37,058 nt of DNA, taken from assembly GCA_964638865.1 (NCBI GenBank), contig CAZXBG010000014.1:1-37058 (forward strand), read 5' to 3'. The notes under the pieces were generated by a model that searched no databases, was not told the DNA's origin, and worked only from the letters and a program-made list of their open reading frames with translations. How positions within the stretch are numbered: the stretch's first letter is position 1; the number at the start of each line of letters is the position of its first letter. The translations under genes and the position numbers were made by a program. Below are positions 17,485-27,800 of the stretch, one piece after another. This stretch comes from UBA7236 sp964638865 (lineage in GTDB: Bacteria > Bacteroidota > Bacteroidia > Chitinophagales > BACL12).

Positions 17485-17492
17485 CAAAGGTA
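17485..17492 (-). promoter_or_regulatory. Promoter of the CBS gene (-7 element TACCTTTG)
   Basis: TACCTTTG on the minus strand matches TAnnTTTG and ends 5 bp before the ATG at 17479, so the message would be nearly leaderless. No -33 TTG is obvious. Confidence 0.5.
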
Positions 17493-17648
17493 AGTTGATT
17501 TTTTTACCTGCGGCTAAGATTGCTAAAGCGTTAATAAAATGTGCATTATCAGTCAAAACAATCACTATTAATTTGATGGATTTAGAAAAAAAATTCTTAA
17601 CTTTTCGCTGAAAAACAATTATTCACTCAAAACCCACAACCCTAAATC

Positions 17649-18575
17649 ATGCGTAAATTTTTCAAATGGGTAGGCATAGCTATACTATGTTTTGCCCTTA
17701 TTATTGTTGTCGCATCCTTCATCATGGTCAATAAGTATAAAAAGATGGCCAAAGTTGAATATGAGGCCAATCCAACACCCATTACCGCATTAACTGATTC
17801 TGCATCTATGGTTCGAGGTGCATCACTTGCGGCAACTTTATGTTCAGGATGCCATGGTGGTGACCTGGCAGGTAAAGAATTTTTTAATGTACCAGAATTA
17901 GGTGTAGTTCCGGCGCCAAATATTACACGGGGTGGCAGAACTAAAGATTATTCTGATGTAGATTATGTAAAAGCCATTAAATATGGTGTAAAACCAGACG
18001 GGCATGGACTTTTTATAATGCCCGTAGAAGATTTTAATTATATGAGCGATGCCGATCTGGGATCGCTGATCGGATACCTTAAATCAATTCCGGCAAGTGA
18101 CAAAACCTGGCCCGACCCTGAATTTACAACTATGGCACAGGTTATAGCCGGGGCCGGTTTATTTGGAACTTTATATAATGCTGAATTGATAGATATCACC
18201 AATAATAAATCGATAACGGCTCCTGACCCGGGAACTGATGTTGCCTATGGAGAATATACCTTGCACATTCACGGTTGCTGGACCTGTCATGGTGAAAAAT
18301 TAAATGGAAACATATCGCCGGATCCGGCCTCTCCTCCGGGCACGAATATTACACCAGGGGGTAATTTCGGAAAGTGGAGTCTCGATCAATTTGCAGAGGT
18401 GATGCATACCGGTGTAACTCCGGAAAATAAAAAATTGGATCCGGAATTTATGCCCTGGCCTTCACTGGGATTAATGACGGATGTGGAAATGGAGGCTGTT
18501 TATAATTATTTGAAGAGTCTCCCTGCTACAGGAGATGCTGAGGTTTTAGCTAAATGGAAAGAAAAAAATAAATGA
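17649..18575 (+). CDS. Membrane-anchored diheme cytochrome c
   Basis: The 308-aa protein has an N-terminal membrane helix (about 7-27, WVGIAILCFALIIVVASFIM) that is probably an uncleaved anchor, with the rest in the periplasm. Two heme c sites are seen, CSGCH (65-69) and CWTCH (210-214). Each is followed by an APNITRGG or GTNITPGG turn and a likely axial Met, in FIMPVEDF (M124) and FMPWPSLG (M268), so it is two fused class I domains. It resembles electron-transfer subunits of dehydrogenases, but no dehydrogenase or oxidase is adjacent, so the partner is unknown. A weak TAACTTTT at 17598-17605 could be its promoter. Confidence 0.87.
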   Translation: MRKFFKWVGIAILCFALIIVVASFIMVNKYKKMAKVEYEANPTPITALTDSASMVRGASLAATLCSGCHGGDLAGKEFFNVPELGVVPAPNITRGGRTKDYSDVDYVKAIKYGVKPDGHGLFIMPVEDFNYMSDADLGSLIGYLKSIPASDKTWPDPEFTTMAQVIAGAGLFGTLYNAELIDITNNKSITAPDPGTDVAYGEYTLHIHGCWTCHGEKLNGNISPDPASPPGTNITPGGNFGKWSLDQFAEVMHTGVTPENKKLDPEFMPWPSLGLMTDVEMEAVYNYLKSLPATGDAEVLAKWKEKNK

Positions 18576-18581
18576 TAAAAT

Positions 18582-18614
18582 AAAAAGCTCGATAATTATT
18601 GGGCGTTTTTTTTT
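18582..18614. terminator. Probable terminator between convergent genes
   Basis: An A5-GCTC stretch (18582-18590) pairs with GGGC-G-T-run (18601-18614) with one bulged G around an AT-rich loop. Nine T follow on the plus strand, and five A give a T-run on the minus strand. It is weak but could end both the cytochrome c gene and the facing small membrane protein gene. Confidence 0.45.
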
Positions 18615-18631
18615 AATTATCTGTTATGATA

Positions 18632-19039
18632 TTAAGGATTCAATTTTGCATAAATTACACCTGCAATACAACCTTGTAAAACTCCGTAAAGTATCCAGGT
18701 TGCAACAACACTAATAGAAATTGATAATCCACTGAAGGTGATCCACATTGCGGGTAAAATAGCGATAAGGCCATAAACTAATCCAACTTCCAGACCTCGC
18801 TTTATCACATTTCCTTTGAACATATTTTTGAAACGCAACCAAAAATATTTTAGGGCAAGTGCTACAATAAAGGGATGTATAAAATACAACCAGGTTCTCT
18901 TTTCACTGGAAGAAAAAACAGGATCAAAGTATTGTTCCGCAATTTTCGGAAAGAATTGGATCGAAATATATAATGCTGCAAAACTAAATGCAAGCAGAAC
19001 GACAACTGCGGTGAAGTAGGCTGTTAATACTCGTTTCAT
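18632..19039 (-). CDS. Small integral membrane protein, unknown function
   Basis: I do not recognise this 135-aa protein. Four hydrophobic segments are visible: about residues 6-29, 51-68, 84-103 and 108-131. A basic cytoplasmic-looking loop, RFKNMFKGNVIKRG, lies between the second and third. The compact four-helix layout with a Gly-rich last helix (LYGVLQGCIAGVIYA) occurs in several small Bacteroidota membrane families. A perfect -7 element lies at 19165-19172, which would give a leader of about 120 nt. Function is unknown. Confidence 0.7.
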   Translation of the reverse strand: MKRVLTAYFTAVVVLLAFSFAALYISIQFFPKIAEQYFDPVFSSSEKRTWLYFIHPFIVALALKYFWLRFKNMFKGNVIKRGLEVGLVYGLIAILPAMWITFSGLSISISVVATWILYGVLQGCIAGVIYAKLNP

Positions 19040-19164
19040 AATTTTTTGATTTAGTAGTATACTAGTTAATATTATTTTGTAAAGAAAGCGGCAATTTTTA
19101 CTTTATTGGATTTTCTAGCCCCTAATCTTTGGAATTACCTCTTCACCACATTTAATTAATGACA

Positions 19165-19172
19165 CAAAGTTA
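19165..19172 (-). promoter_or_regulatory. Candidate promoter of the 135-aa membrane protein gene (TAACTTTG)
   Basis: TAACTTTG on the minus strand matches TAnnTTTG, but it sits about 125 bp from the ATG at 19039 and lacks a clear -33 TTG, so the assignment is tentative. Confidence 0.4.
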
Positions 19173-19292
19173 GTGCGTGTCCTTTTTTAAAAGATGACTT
19201 ATATCACTTTGAGGGAGTATTAAAATCATTTATAGTCTGCGGTGATAGAAATTACTTTGCATAAGTTAAGAACAGAAATTAAATCAGGATAT

Positions 19293-19874
19293 ATGAAAAT
19301 CTTCAGGCCATTGATATTGATATCACTTTTGTTTTCATCCACAATCATATTGGGGCAAAATGAATATACATTGGCTGGTGACCATAAAATTACGATAGCA
19401 GGAACTTCCAATGTTCATGATTGGGAAGAAGTAGCAGAAACTGCCACTGGCGATGGAGTTGTTCAATGGAATCCAGACGCAACATTCAATATTCAAAAGC
19501 TCAATTTAAAAGTTTCGGTAAAATCTTTAAAAAGTGATAAAGGTTCTATTATGGATAATAAAACCTATGATGCATTAAAGGGTGATGATCATCCTTATAT
19601 TACTTTTAAAATGAGTTCTATTAAATCCATAGTAAAATCAGGAACAGGATATACTGTTAAGGTAAATGGAGATTTAACCATTGCAGGTGTTACAAAAAAT
19701 GTAGATATCAATGGTACAGTTTACGTTAAAGAAAATGGTAAATTGTATATTGAAACTTCAAAGGCGCTAAAAATGACAGATTTCGGAATTGACCCTCCAA
19801 CTGCAATGATGGGTGCTATGACAGTAGGAAATGATATCACCATTAAATTCAAATTAAATTTTTTAATGAAATAA
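19293..19874 (+). CDS. YceI-family periplasmic protein
   Basis: YceI-like proteins are secreted lipocalin-like beta-barrels that bind isoprenoid or other lipids. The start at 19293 gives 193 aa beginning with a signal peptide, MKIFRPLILISLLFSSTIIL, ending LGQ. The upstream in-frame ATG at 19242 would bury that signal, so it is rejected. YceI marks include ITIAGTSNVHDWEE, VSVKSLKSDKGSIMDNKTYD, HPYITFKMSSI, NGDLTIAGVTKNVDI and the closing VGNDITIKFKLNF. It lies 43 bp before the porin gene, probably in one transcript. A near-match promoter (TTACTTTG at 19252-19259, 7 of 8) stands before it. Confidence 0.9.
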   Translation: MKIFRPLILISLLFSSTIILGQNEYTLAGDHKITIAGTSNVHDWEEVAETATGDGVVQWNPDATFNIQKLNLKVSVKSLKSDKGSIMDNKTYDALKGDDHPYITFKMSSIKSIVKSGTGYTVKVNGDLTIAGVTKNVDINGTVYVKENGKLYIETSKALKMTDFGIDPPTAMMGAMTVGNDITIKFKLNFLMK

Positions 19875-19917
19875 TTATCAATAAAAATTCAATAAACCTA
19901 TATTAAATCAAAACAAT

Positions 19918-21330
19918 ATGAAAAAGTCAATTAATCAAAAAATAATGATCCTGGTTGCATTATTATGTTCCACCATCATGATGAGTGCTCAAAACAATCA
20001 AAACAGCAAGATCAACTACGACAGGCCTTATGATAAAGCCGGTCTCAACATGTTTGAAACCACAAAAGAGGACCTTGTTCCTTTTACCGGATTTCAACTA
20101 AAAGTTAGTGGTGGATTTACCCAGCAGTATCAAGCATTAACGCATTCGAATACCGCAGATGTTATTTTAAAGGATAATAACCTTACATCCACAGTGGGTG
20201 ACTCCGTAAACATCAACAAATTATATCCTATCACAAACGGATTTAATCTTGCAACTGCAAACCTAATTCTTACTGCTCAATTAGCAGATGGTATCAGTGT
20301 TAAATTGGAAAATTATATGTCTTCTCGTCACCACAACGAATTTTGGGTAAAAGGAGGATATATCCAGGTTGACAAATTACCATTTTTCGGAAATCCTGAC
20401 TGGTATGCAAAGAATTTTACTGTTAAAATAGGACAGATGGAAAATAATTACGGTGATGCGCACTTTTACAGAACTGACAATGCTAATGGTATTTACAATC
20501 CATTTGTTGGTGAAAATATTATGGATGCATTTGCAACCGAAGTTTCAGGTGAATTTTATTTCAAACCGGAAAATGGTATTATAGCAATGTTGGGATTATC
20601 ATCCGGATTATTAAATTCCAATATTAAAGTATTTACCGACCCTAATGATATTACAGATACATTAAGCAGAAAACCATCTATTTATGGTAAACTTGGTTAC
20701 GACAAACAATTAAATGAAGACCTGAGAGTTAGACTTACAGGTTCCTTGTATACAAATGCCGGAACATCAAGTAACACTTTATACAGTGGTGACCGCGCAG
20801 GCTCCCGTTATTATTTAGCAGGTGAACAGGAATATGTTGTTTCAGGAACCGGTATTGCTGCCGCAACTGCAACTGCACAAGCTTTTTCCGGAAGAATAAA
20901 CCCGGGATTTTCAAGTGAGGTAATGGCAATAATGATAAACCCATTTGTTAAGTTCCATGGTTTGGAAGTATTCGGAACTTATGAAATAGCAAGTGGAAAC
21001 GGACGTTTAGGTTCATTTACCAAAACTGATACAATTGATCGCGATTTTAATCAATTAGCGGCGCAGGTTATTTATCGTTTTCTTGCTGACGAACAAGTGT
21101 ATGTTGGATTCCGTTACAATACGGTAACCGGTCGTTTATTCGGTTATTCTGATACTGATGGTGATATTAATGTTAATCGCATACAAATTGCAGCAGGTTG
21201 GTTTCCTACAGAAAACCTGCTTGTTAAAATAGAATATGTGGATCAGAAATATGATAATTTCAAAACAACTGATTCCAGAAATGGACTTGAATTTAAAGGT
21301 GTGATGTTTGAAGCATCTGTTGGATTCTAA
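19918..21330 (+). CDS. Outer-membrane beta-barrel (porin-like) protein
   Basis: The 470-aa protein has a signal peptide (about 1-25, ending MMSAQ) and then alternating beta strands typical of an outer-membrane barrel. It ends in GVMFEASVGF, whose final aromatic residue is the usual signal for barrel insertion. Strands such as NFTVKIGQMENNYGDAHF, FGTYEIASGNGRL and RIQIAAGWFPTENLLVKIEY alternate hydrophobic and polar residues. It resembles Bacteroidota porins of unknown specificity. Following yceI by 43 bp suggests a shared envelope role. A strong terminator follows. The substrate is unknown. Confidence 0.8.
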   Translation: MKKSINQKIMILVALLCSTIMMSAQNNQNSKINYDRPYDKAGLNMFETTKEDLVPFTGFQLKVSGGFTQQYQALTHSNTADVILKDNNLTSTVGDSVNINKLYPITNGFNLATANLILTAQLADGISVKLENYMSSRHHNEFWVKGGYIQVDKLPFFGNPDWYAKNFTVKIGQMENNYGDAHFYRTDNANGIYNPFVGENIMDAFATEVSGEFYFKPENGIIAMLGLSSGLLNSNIKVFTDPNDITDTLSRKPSIYGKLGYDKQLNEDLRVRLTGSLYTNAGTSSNTLYSGDRAGSRYYLAGEQEYVVSGTGIAAATATAQAFSGRINPGFSSEVMAIMINPFVKFHGLEVFGTYEIASGNGRLGSFTKTDTIDRDFNQLAAQVIYRFLADEQVYVGFRYNTVTGRLFGYSDTDGDINVNRIQIAAGWFPTENLLVKIEYVDQKYDNFKTTDSRNGLEFKGVMFEASVGF

Positions 21331-21351
21331 GTTTGACTTTCATAGGTTGAA

Positions 21352-21389
21352 AAACGCAACGCATTTTTTATGCGTTGCGTTTGTTTTTT
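21352..21389 (+). terminator. Rho-independent terminator after the porin gene
   Basis: A perfect 13-bp stem (21352-21364 with 21370-21382, core ACGCAACGCA/TGCGTTGCGT) closes a T5 loop and is followed by GTTTTTTT. The AAAA before the stem gives only a short T-run on the minus strand, so it mainly stops the yceI-porin transcript. Confidence 0.88.
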
Positions 21390-21404
21390 TAGGTAGATTA
21401 AAGA

Positions 21405-24400
21405 TTAATTCACAATAAATGAAACTTTATATTGAGATTCATTTCCTATTATTCGCAACAGGTATATTCCGCTGGCAAATTCTTTTAGGTCGATATTGAT
21501 AGTGCCGGTATTTTCAGTAACCTTACTGTAAATTTGTTTGCCGCTGATATCAGTTATAATGCAGCTTGCTCCTTCCATATTATCCGGTAATATAACATGA
21601 ATTATTTCAGACGCAGGATTTGGATAAACACTTATTGCTTTAATATTTTCATCATCAATTGCCGTTGCGCAAGGCGTCAGATATTCAGTGCCCGGTGTTC
21701 CATCAGGACAGCTTTCGGTCCAATTGGTTGCTATATTTAAATTAAGCGCGGTATTAAGTATTTGCAATGTTGTTCCGCCACCATTTGGTGATAAGGGATA
21801 TGGTGAAACATCATCGTACCCAACACTTTGATAAATAGTATTTGTTGCGTCGAAAATTTGTATTACATCACCCGATGAACTAAATCCAAAATTTAATGGT
21901 CCAACTTTATTGGTTATATCAGGAAATTGCGCAATAAATTTTGCGGCATCTTCATAAAATACTAAGTATCCTTCGCTGGGCACAAAAGTTCCGGCTGGAA
22001 TTGTGTAACTATTTTCATTCATATCCTGAATTTCCCATCCGCTGATATCAAAATCTACCGCCGAGTAATTATATACTTCAAACCAATCACCGGCATCAGC
22101 ACCCATAGAAGAATTGTAATTTATTTCTTCCACCATAGGATTTTCGTAGCACAATGCATAGGGATAACCAGGTGAACCACCCATACAACCTGCAAACCAG
22201 GAATCCGGAAATGCAGGATTTGCAACGTCAGCGGTAATTTCCATTGTTCTTCCATAACCATCAGCAGTTATTGGCCATGGTTGATTGTCATGAAATATAA
22301 ATGTTTTAATTGTATTGTTTTGATGATCTTTTAAAGTGATAGAATCTCCATCATTTTCCAATGAAAATAGAAAGTTTCCTATCACGTTTGTAACATCCGG
22401 GTGTAATAATTCAAATTCCTCTAAGTTTTCGGCAAGCACCAGATATTCGTTTCCGCCGATAATTGTATTAGTAGGTATTTTAAAATTAGCATAGAAATTA
22501 TTGTTGGAAAAAATATATTCACTTAAATTGATAGAGGTAGGGGAACTGTTGTATAATTCCACCCAATCGCCGCTGTTAAGTGAAGTTGCGCTGTTATAAT
22601 TAATTTCGCTGATAATAACAGGATTTGCCATTGCACTACCATTAAAATTTGCTGTGAATGTGGTATTGTCGGAAATATTATTTGTAAAAGATAAAGCAGT
22701 TTCATCATCAATAAAAATATTGTCGCTCCAGTTGGTAAATGTAAAACCGGGATTAGCTATTGCAGAAATTGTTACCGGACAACCATCAAAATACACGCCG
22801 GTCCAGGGAAGTTCCTGCGGAATAATGGTTGATATTTTTATATAACCTGCACCGGAAGGATTAACTGCTATTGTTATGTCAACCTGATCGTTCATATCGA
22901 AATAGGATTCAATTTCATTGCGTTGATAATAACTTCTGTTATCATAAAATCCTTTTAAAATATCTACACCACTGTTCCAGGTAGCAACGGTTCCGGTTCC
23001 CCATCTGGCGTGTTGCGCCTCAATTTCTGCTTCAATTTCTGCTGCATTTTCATCAATCAACCCTAAAATAATATCAGGCGTATAATAGTAATTCATAATG
23101 TCTGCATAACGATTAATAAAATGATTTCTGAAATCCGTATTATCCATCATGTAATCAAACAAATTGATCTCTTCACTTAAATAAGGGAAATTGAGCAGTG
23201 CCTGTAAACTATTTACTGTTTCCCCTTCTGATCCTGCACCTGCATCCCATAAAATAAATCGCCATTTAATTTCAGGCTCATATGATTTGAAAAAACGAAT
23301 ATTATAAGCCATCTCATCATTATTTACATAAACCTGAGTTGCCATATAATCTATCCAGTTTTCCATGTCAATTTTTTCCAGAGCTTGCGCATAGGTTGTA
23401 GGATCTGTCATGTCGTTACTTTCCATCCAATCTACTAAATTCCAATAGGAAGTGTCAGAACCTGCCTCTGCAATATCCCATACATCTTCGCCTGCGCCGC
23501 TTCTAATCAGATCAACTTTATCCGGATTGCATCCGAAATTATTTCTCAAAAAATATTTATCTAATTCTTCGCGGCCTGAATAATGTCCCCAATACTCTCC
23601 ATTTATAAATGCAGCTGAGTTTTGATAAGCTGCAGCGCCCGCATCTGTTTGTAATGCAATTCTATTTACAATCAGATCTTTCATACGCGCTGCGGAACTT
23701 CCCCAGTCTAAATTTGATCTCAATCTAAATCCCTGTAAGGAATCTAATCCCGGTTTATCATGTTGAAAAATATTATATTGAATTTCACCGTCAGAATTAA
23801 AATCCTCGTCACAAGTAAATTGCAAACTGCGTTGTGAATAAACAGCTATAGAGGAATTTCCTGCAACTTCAAATTTAATATCTTCATTTATCTGTCGAGT
23901 TTTATCCGCAGAAAAATATTCCACTGTACCCTTTACCTGAATATTATCAGGTTCCCAACCATCTGCATTGTCGTAAGCACCAATATAACAAGGGGAAATA
24001 TTAAAAAAATCACAAGGTCTGCCGGTTAAACTAACAACCGGTAATAATGTTTCTTCATTTATAAAATAACTTGCTGTGGCTGCACGACTTGGTAATTTAC
24101 CGGTCTCTTTTTGAATTGCTTTAATTATTGTGTTGGAGGTAACATTAACAGGTGCAGTATAAAGTGCATCCGCAAAATCGGGCCAGTCACCATTTGTTGT
24201 ATAATATACTTCTGAACCTGAAATTTCAACATCTGTTGAGCCGGCATAAAATCCTGCATCAGTAATTATTACAGGGGTTGTTGCATAACCGGTATAACAA
24301 GTGCCGCTATTTGTTGCATCAGCAGATCTTGTATCTGCGAAACACCAAGTGCCTCCATCAGGAATTCTCGCCATTGCATCACCTTCCATTATAAATGGTA

Positions 24401-24794
24401 TAATAATAGAATCGAGTAAATTTCCACTTGCATCAAATAAATATAATGTTTCGTTTGCGCTGAGTTTGAAATTTGTATGCATGTAGTTTACTACTCCGCC
24501 ACATCCGAAACAATCGCGGTTTTTTTCAGAGGCGTAAATAATTTCTCTGCCACCAGAACTAATATCGATAGCAGGAAGTATCCATTTATTCCATATGGAA
24601 ATATTATCTGTAACTGCATACCCTCCAACATTAATTGCGGAGGGCCCGTCGTTGTAAATTTCAAACCAATCGGAAAAGTCACCATCTTCATCGTCAAATG
24701 GTCCGATATTGTTGGGAGCAACTTCATTAATCAGAAGTTGTGCATTTGTTAACAGAGGTGTAATTGCGATAAAGAGGAGGAGAATTTTTTTCAT
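21405..24794 (-). CDS. Lamin-tail/CotH-domain secreted protein with T9SS signal (shorter paralogue)
   Basis: This is a 1129-aa modular exported protein. In order: signal peptide (1-19); lamin-tail domain 1 (about 20-145); a chitobiase/FN3-like strand domain (about 178-245); a CotH kinase-like domain (about 288-630); an InlB B-repeat-like domain (about 636-716, with GFTFTNWSDN); lamin-tail 2 (about 725-850); lamin-tail 3 (about 887-1000); and a T9SS type A sorting domain (about 1053-1129, VYPNPASEI). The CotH part keeps FINGEYWGHYSGREELDKYF but has QRSL (R322) where a Lys is usual and WDAGAG (D517) where W-D-x-D is usual. It lies 35 bp after its larger paralogue, probably in the same transcript. 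Confidence 0.85.
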   Translation of the reverse strand: MKKILLLFIAITPLLTNAQLLINEVAPNNIGPFDDEDGDFSDWFEIYNDGPSAINVGGYAVTDNISIWNKWILPAIDISSGGREIIYASEKNRDCFGCGGVVNYMHTNFKLSANETLYLFDASGNLLDSIIIPFIMEGDAMARIPDGGTWCFADTRSADATNSGTCYTGYATTPVIITDAGFYAGSTDVEISGSEVYYTTNGDWPDFADALYTAPVNVTSNTIIKAIQKETGKLPSRAATASYFINEETLLPVVSLTGRPCDFFNISPCYIGAYDNADGWEPDNIQVKGTVEYFSADKTRQINEDIKFEVAGNSSIAVYSQRSLQFTCDEDFNSDGEIQYNIFQHDKPGLDSLQGFRLRSNLDWGSSAARMKDLIVNRIALQTDAGAAAYQNSAAFINGEYWGHYSGREELDKYFLRNNFGCNPDKVDLIRSGAGEDVWDIAEAGSDTSYWNLVDWMESNDMTDPTTYAQALEKIDMENWIDYMATQVYVNNDEMAYNIRFFKSYEPEIKWRFILWDAGAGSEGETVNSLQALLNFPYLSEEINLFDYMMDNTDFRNHFINRYADIMNYYYTPDIILGLIDENAAEIEAEIEAQHARWGTGTVATWNSGVDILKGFYDNRSYYQRNEIESYFDMNDQVDITIAVNPSGAGYIKISTIIPQELPWTGVYFDGCPVTISAIANPGFTFTNWSDNIFIDDETALSFTNNISDNTTFTANFNGSAMANPVIISEINYNSATSLNSGDWVELYNSSPTSINLSEYIFSNNNFYANFKIPTNTIIGGNEYLVLAENLEEFELLHPDVTNVIGNFLFSLENDGDSITLKDHQNNTIKTFIFHDNQPWPITADGYGRTMEITADVANPAFPDSWFAGCMGGSPGYPYALCYENPMVEEINYNSSMGADAGDWFEVYNYSAVDFDISGWEIQDMNENSYTIPAGTFVPSEGYLVFYEDAAKFIAQFPDITNKVGPLNFGFSSSGDVIQIFDATNTIYQSVGYDDVSPYPLSPNGGGTTLQILNTALNLNIATNWTESCPDGTPGTEYLTPCATAIDDENIKAISVYPNPASEIIHVILPDNMEGASCIITDISGKQIYSKVTENTGTINIDLKEFASGIYLLRIIGNESQYKVSFIVN

Positions 24795-24829
24795 ATGTAT
24801 ATATTATAATTAAATTTTAAAAGCCCGGT

Positions 24830-27800
24830 TTATTGTTTAATTAAGGTTGCATAGTATTTTTGATCCCCGGCAACAATTTGGATAAGATATAAACCGGAAG
24901 GTAATTGATCAATATTTATTTCATAGTCAGATTGCGCTACAAATTTTTGTGAGATCATTTCTTTTCCTGTTAAATCAAATAAAACCATCTCCATTTCTTT
25001 TCCGGATATTTCAATTGGAGTAGACACAATTACAGTATTAGTTGCCGGGTTTGGATATACGAATATCGTTTTTGTAATCAGCTGTTCATAGATTGAAACA
25101 ACACAAGGTGTGATGAAAATACTTCCGGGAGTCCCTTCTGGGCAAGATTCAATCCAATTGCCTGCATCATTTAAATTCTCTGTTACCTCTGCTATCTGTA
25201 AAACATTTCCACCGCCATCAGCTGAAAGTGGGTAGGGTACCTGATTATCATAATGAACACTTTGAAAAATAATTCCATCCTCCTTAAATATTCTGATCAC
25301 ATCATTTTCGTTGCTTAAACCAAAATTTGTTGGACCAACTTTATTTGTGACAGATGGGAATTGCGAAACAAATTTTATTTCATCCTGATAAATTACGATA
25401 TATTCATTTGTTTCAATAAATGTTCCGGCAGGAATAATAAATTGATTATCGTTTTTATCTTTTATTACCCATCCACTGATATCTATTGGAGATAGACCGG
25501 AGCTGTATAATTCAATCCAATCGCCGGCATCTTCCGATTCTAAAGAATGATAATTAATTTCTGTAACGATAGGATTTTCCATACACGCAGTGTAAGCAAA
25601 ACCCGGTGATCCACCCATACATCCGTTGAACCATGAACCGGGTAATACAGGATCATCAGCTGCAGAAGTTCGCTCCATGGTTCGCCCATAACTATCTGCT
25701 GTAACAGGCCAGGGTTTTGCATCGCCAAATTTAATTGCGTTGATAACATTGCCGGAAAAATCTTTTAAACAAATGGAATCACCGCTGTTTTTAAGATCAA
25801 AAATAAAATCGCCAACAAAATTTGTTACGCCATAATTTTCAGCTGCAAACAACGCATTATTTTCCGCTACTACCAGATATCCGTTTGCAGGTATAATAGT
25901 ATTGTCGGGGAAATGATAAGTATTATAAAATAATCTGGAGGTAAATGTATAGTGTGTAATATTAACAGGATCACCTGAAATATTATGCAATTCGATCCAA
26001 TCGCCGCTGTTGGTTGTGCTATCGCTGTTATAATTTATTTCAGAGATGATGATAGGATTTGCAATTGCAGTACCTGTAAAATTTGCAGTGAATGAAGTGT
26101 TATCGGTAAAATTATTCGTAAAGGTTTCAATCATTTCATCCGCAATAAAAATATTATCCTCCCAATTAATAAAAGTAAATCCGGGGTTTGCAATTGCTGT
26201 AAGTGTAACAGGAACTCCGTCAAAATAAACACCTGTGAATGGCAGTTCCTGCGGAATAATAGTTGAAATTTTAATAAAACCTGCACCCGGGGGATTTACA
26301 TTTATAGTAACATCAATCTGATCGTTTAGCCCAAAATATGTTTCTATATGATTTCTTTGATTAGGTATCCTGTTTGCATAGAAGTTTTTCAGGTTTGTAA
26401 CATTACTGTTCCATGTTGCCAATGAACCGGTATACCATCTCGCATTTTGCGCCGTTATTTCCGATTCCAATTCATCTTGGTTTGCATCGATAAGTGCACC
26501 ACTTATGTCTGCAGTAAAATAATAATTTATCAGATCAGCAAATCGATTGATAAAATAATTTTCAAAATCGTCATTTTCCAGCATTGCATTAAACATATCG
26601 CAATACACCGAATTGTGCGGGTTTGATAAACTACCTTGTAGGGTATTGCAATTAGCACAACTTTGACCATAGGCAAGATCCCACAAAATATATTTCCACT
26701 TCATTTCCGGTTCATAAGATTTGAAAATGCGTATATTATTTTCCAAAAGATCGAGCCATTCTTCATTTTCAATAAATATTTGTAACGCATAATAATCCAC
26801 CCAATTAAGCATATCAATTTTATTTAATGCTGCTTCGTAATAGGTTGGATCGGTCATATCATTCAACGTAATAAAATCAACAAGATTAAAAAATGCAGTA
26901 TCTGTACCTGATTCCACTTCATACCATGTGTCGGCTCCATAACCGGTGCGTATAAGATCAATTTGATAAGCATCGCATCCAAAATTATCACTGATAAAAT
27001 ATTGATCCAATTCTTCCCTTGCACAATAATGTCCCCAATATTCACCATTAATAAATGTTGCAACATTTTGATATCCTGCAGCAACATTGTGTGTTGGCAA
27101 ACCTATTCTGTTGCCTATTACATCTTTCATTCTTGCGCCATAAGCATCCTGATCCTGCTGCCGAATTCTAAATCCTTTTATAGTTTCCAAAACGGGTTTA
27201 TCATCATAAAATAAATTGTATTCAATATCACCTGTATTATAAAATTCTTCATCGCAGGTAAATTCTATACTGCGTTGTTCGTTGTATGCTATCGAAGAAT
27301 TTCCACACACTTCAAAACGAACATCCGAAGTGAATTTATGTGTTTTGTCTGCTTCAAAATACTCGACTGTAACAGGTATTTGGGGATTATCCGGTTCCCA
27401 TCCTATAGCATCATCATAGGCCGCGATACAACCTGCACCCTCATCAAAAAGATCACAAGGATCGCCGCTAATACTTACCACCGGTAATAAAGTAGGTTCG
27501 TCAATTAGAAAACTTCCGGTAACAACAGCACTCGGCAATTTTCCTGCTTCAAAACTTCTCGCTTTTATAACAGTGGTTTGTTCAATATTAACAGGTGAAA
27601 CATAATCATCAGATAATTCAGTGGGTGCACTTCCATCAATTGTATAATAAATTCCGGTTCCGGAAATAGCAACATCTACACCATCGGTATAAAACCCAAC
27701 TGCTGTTGTAATTACCGGAGCATTTGCATAACCTAAAAAACAAGTGCCGGAATTTGATTCATTTGGAGATGGATCTTCAACTATGCACCAACTTCCGCCA

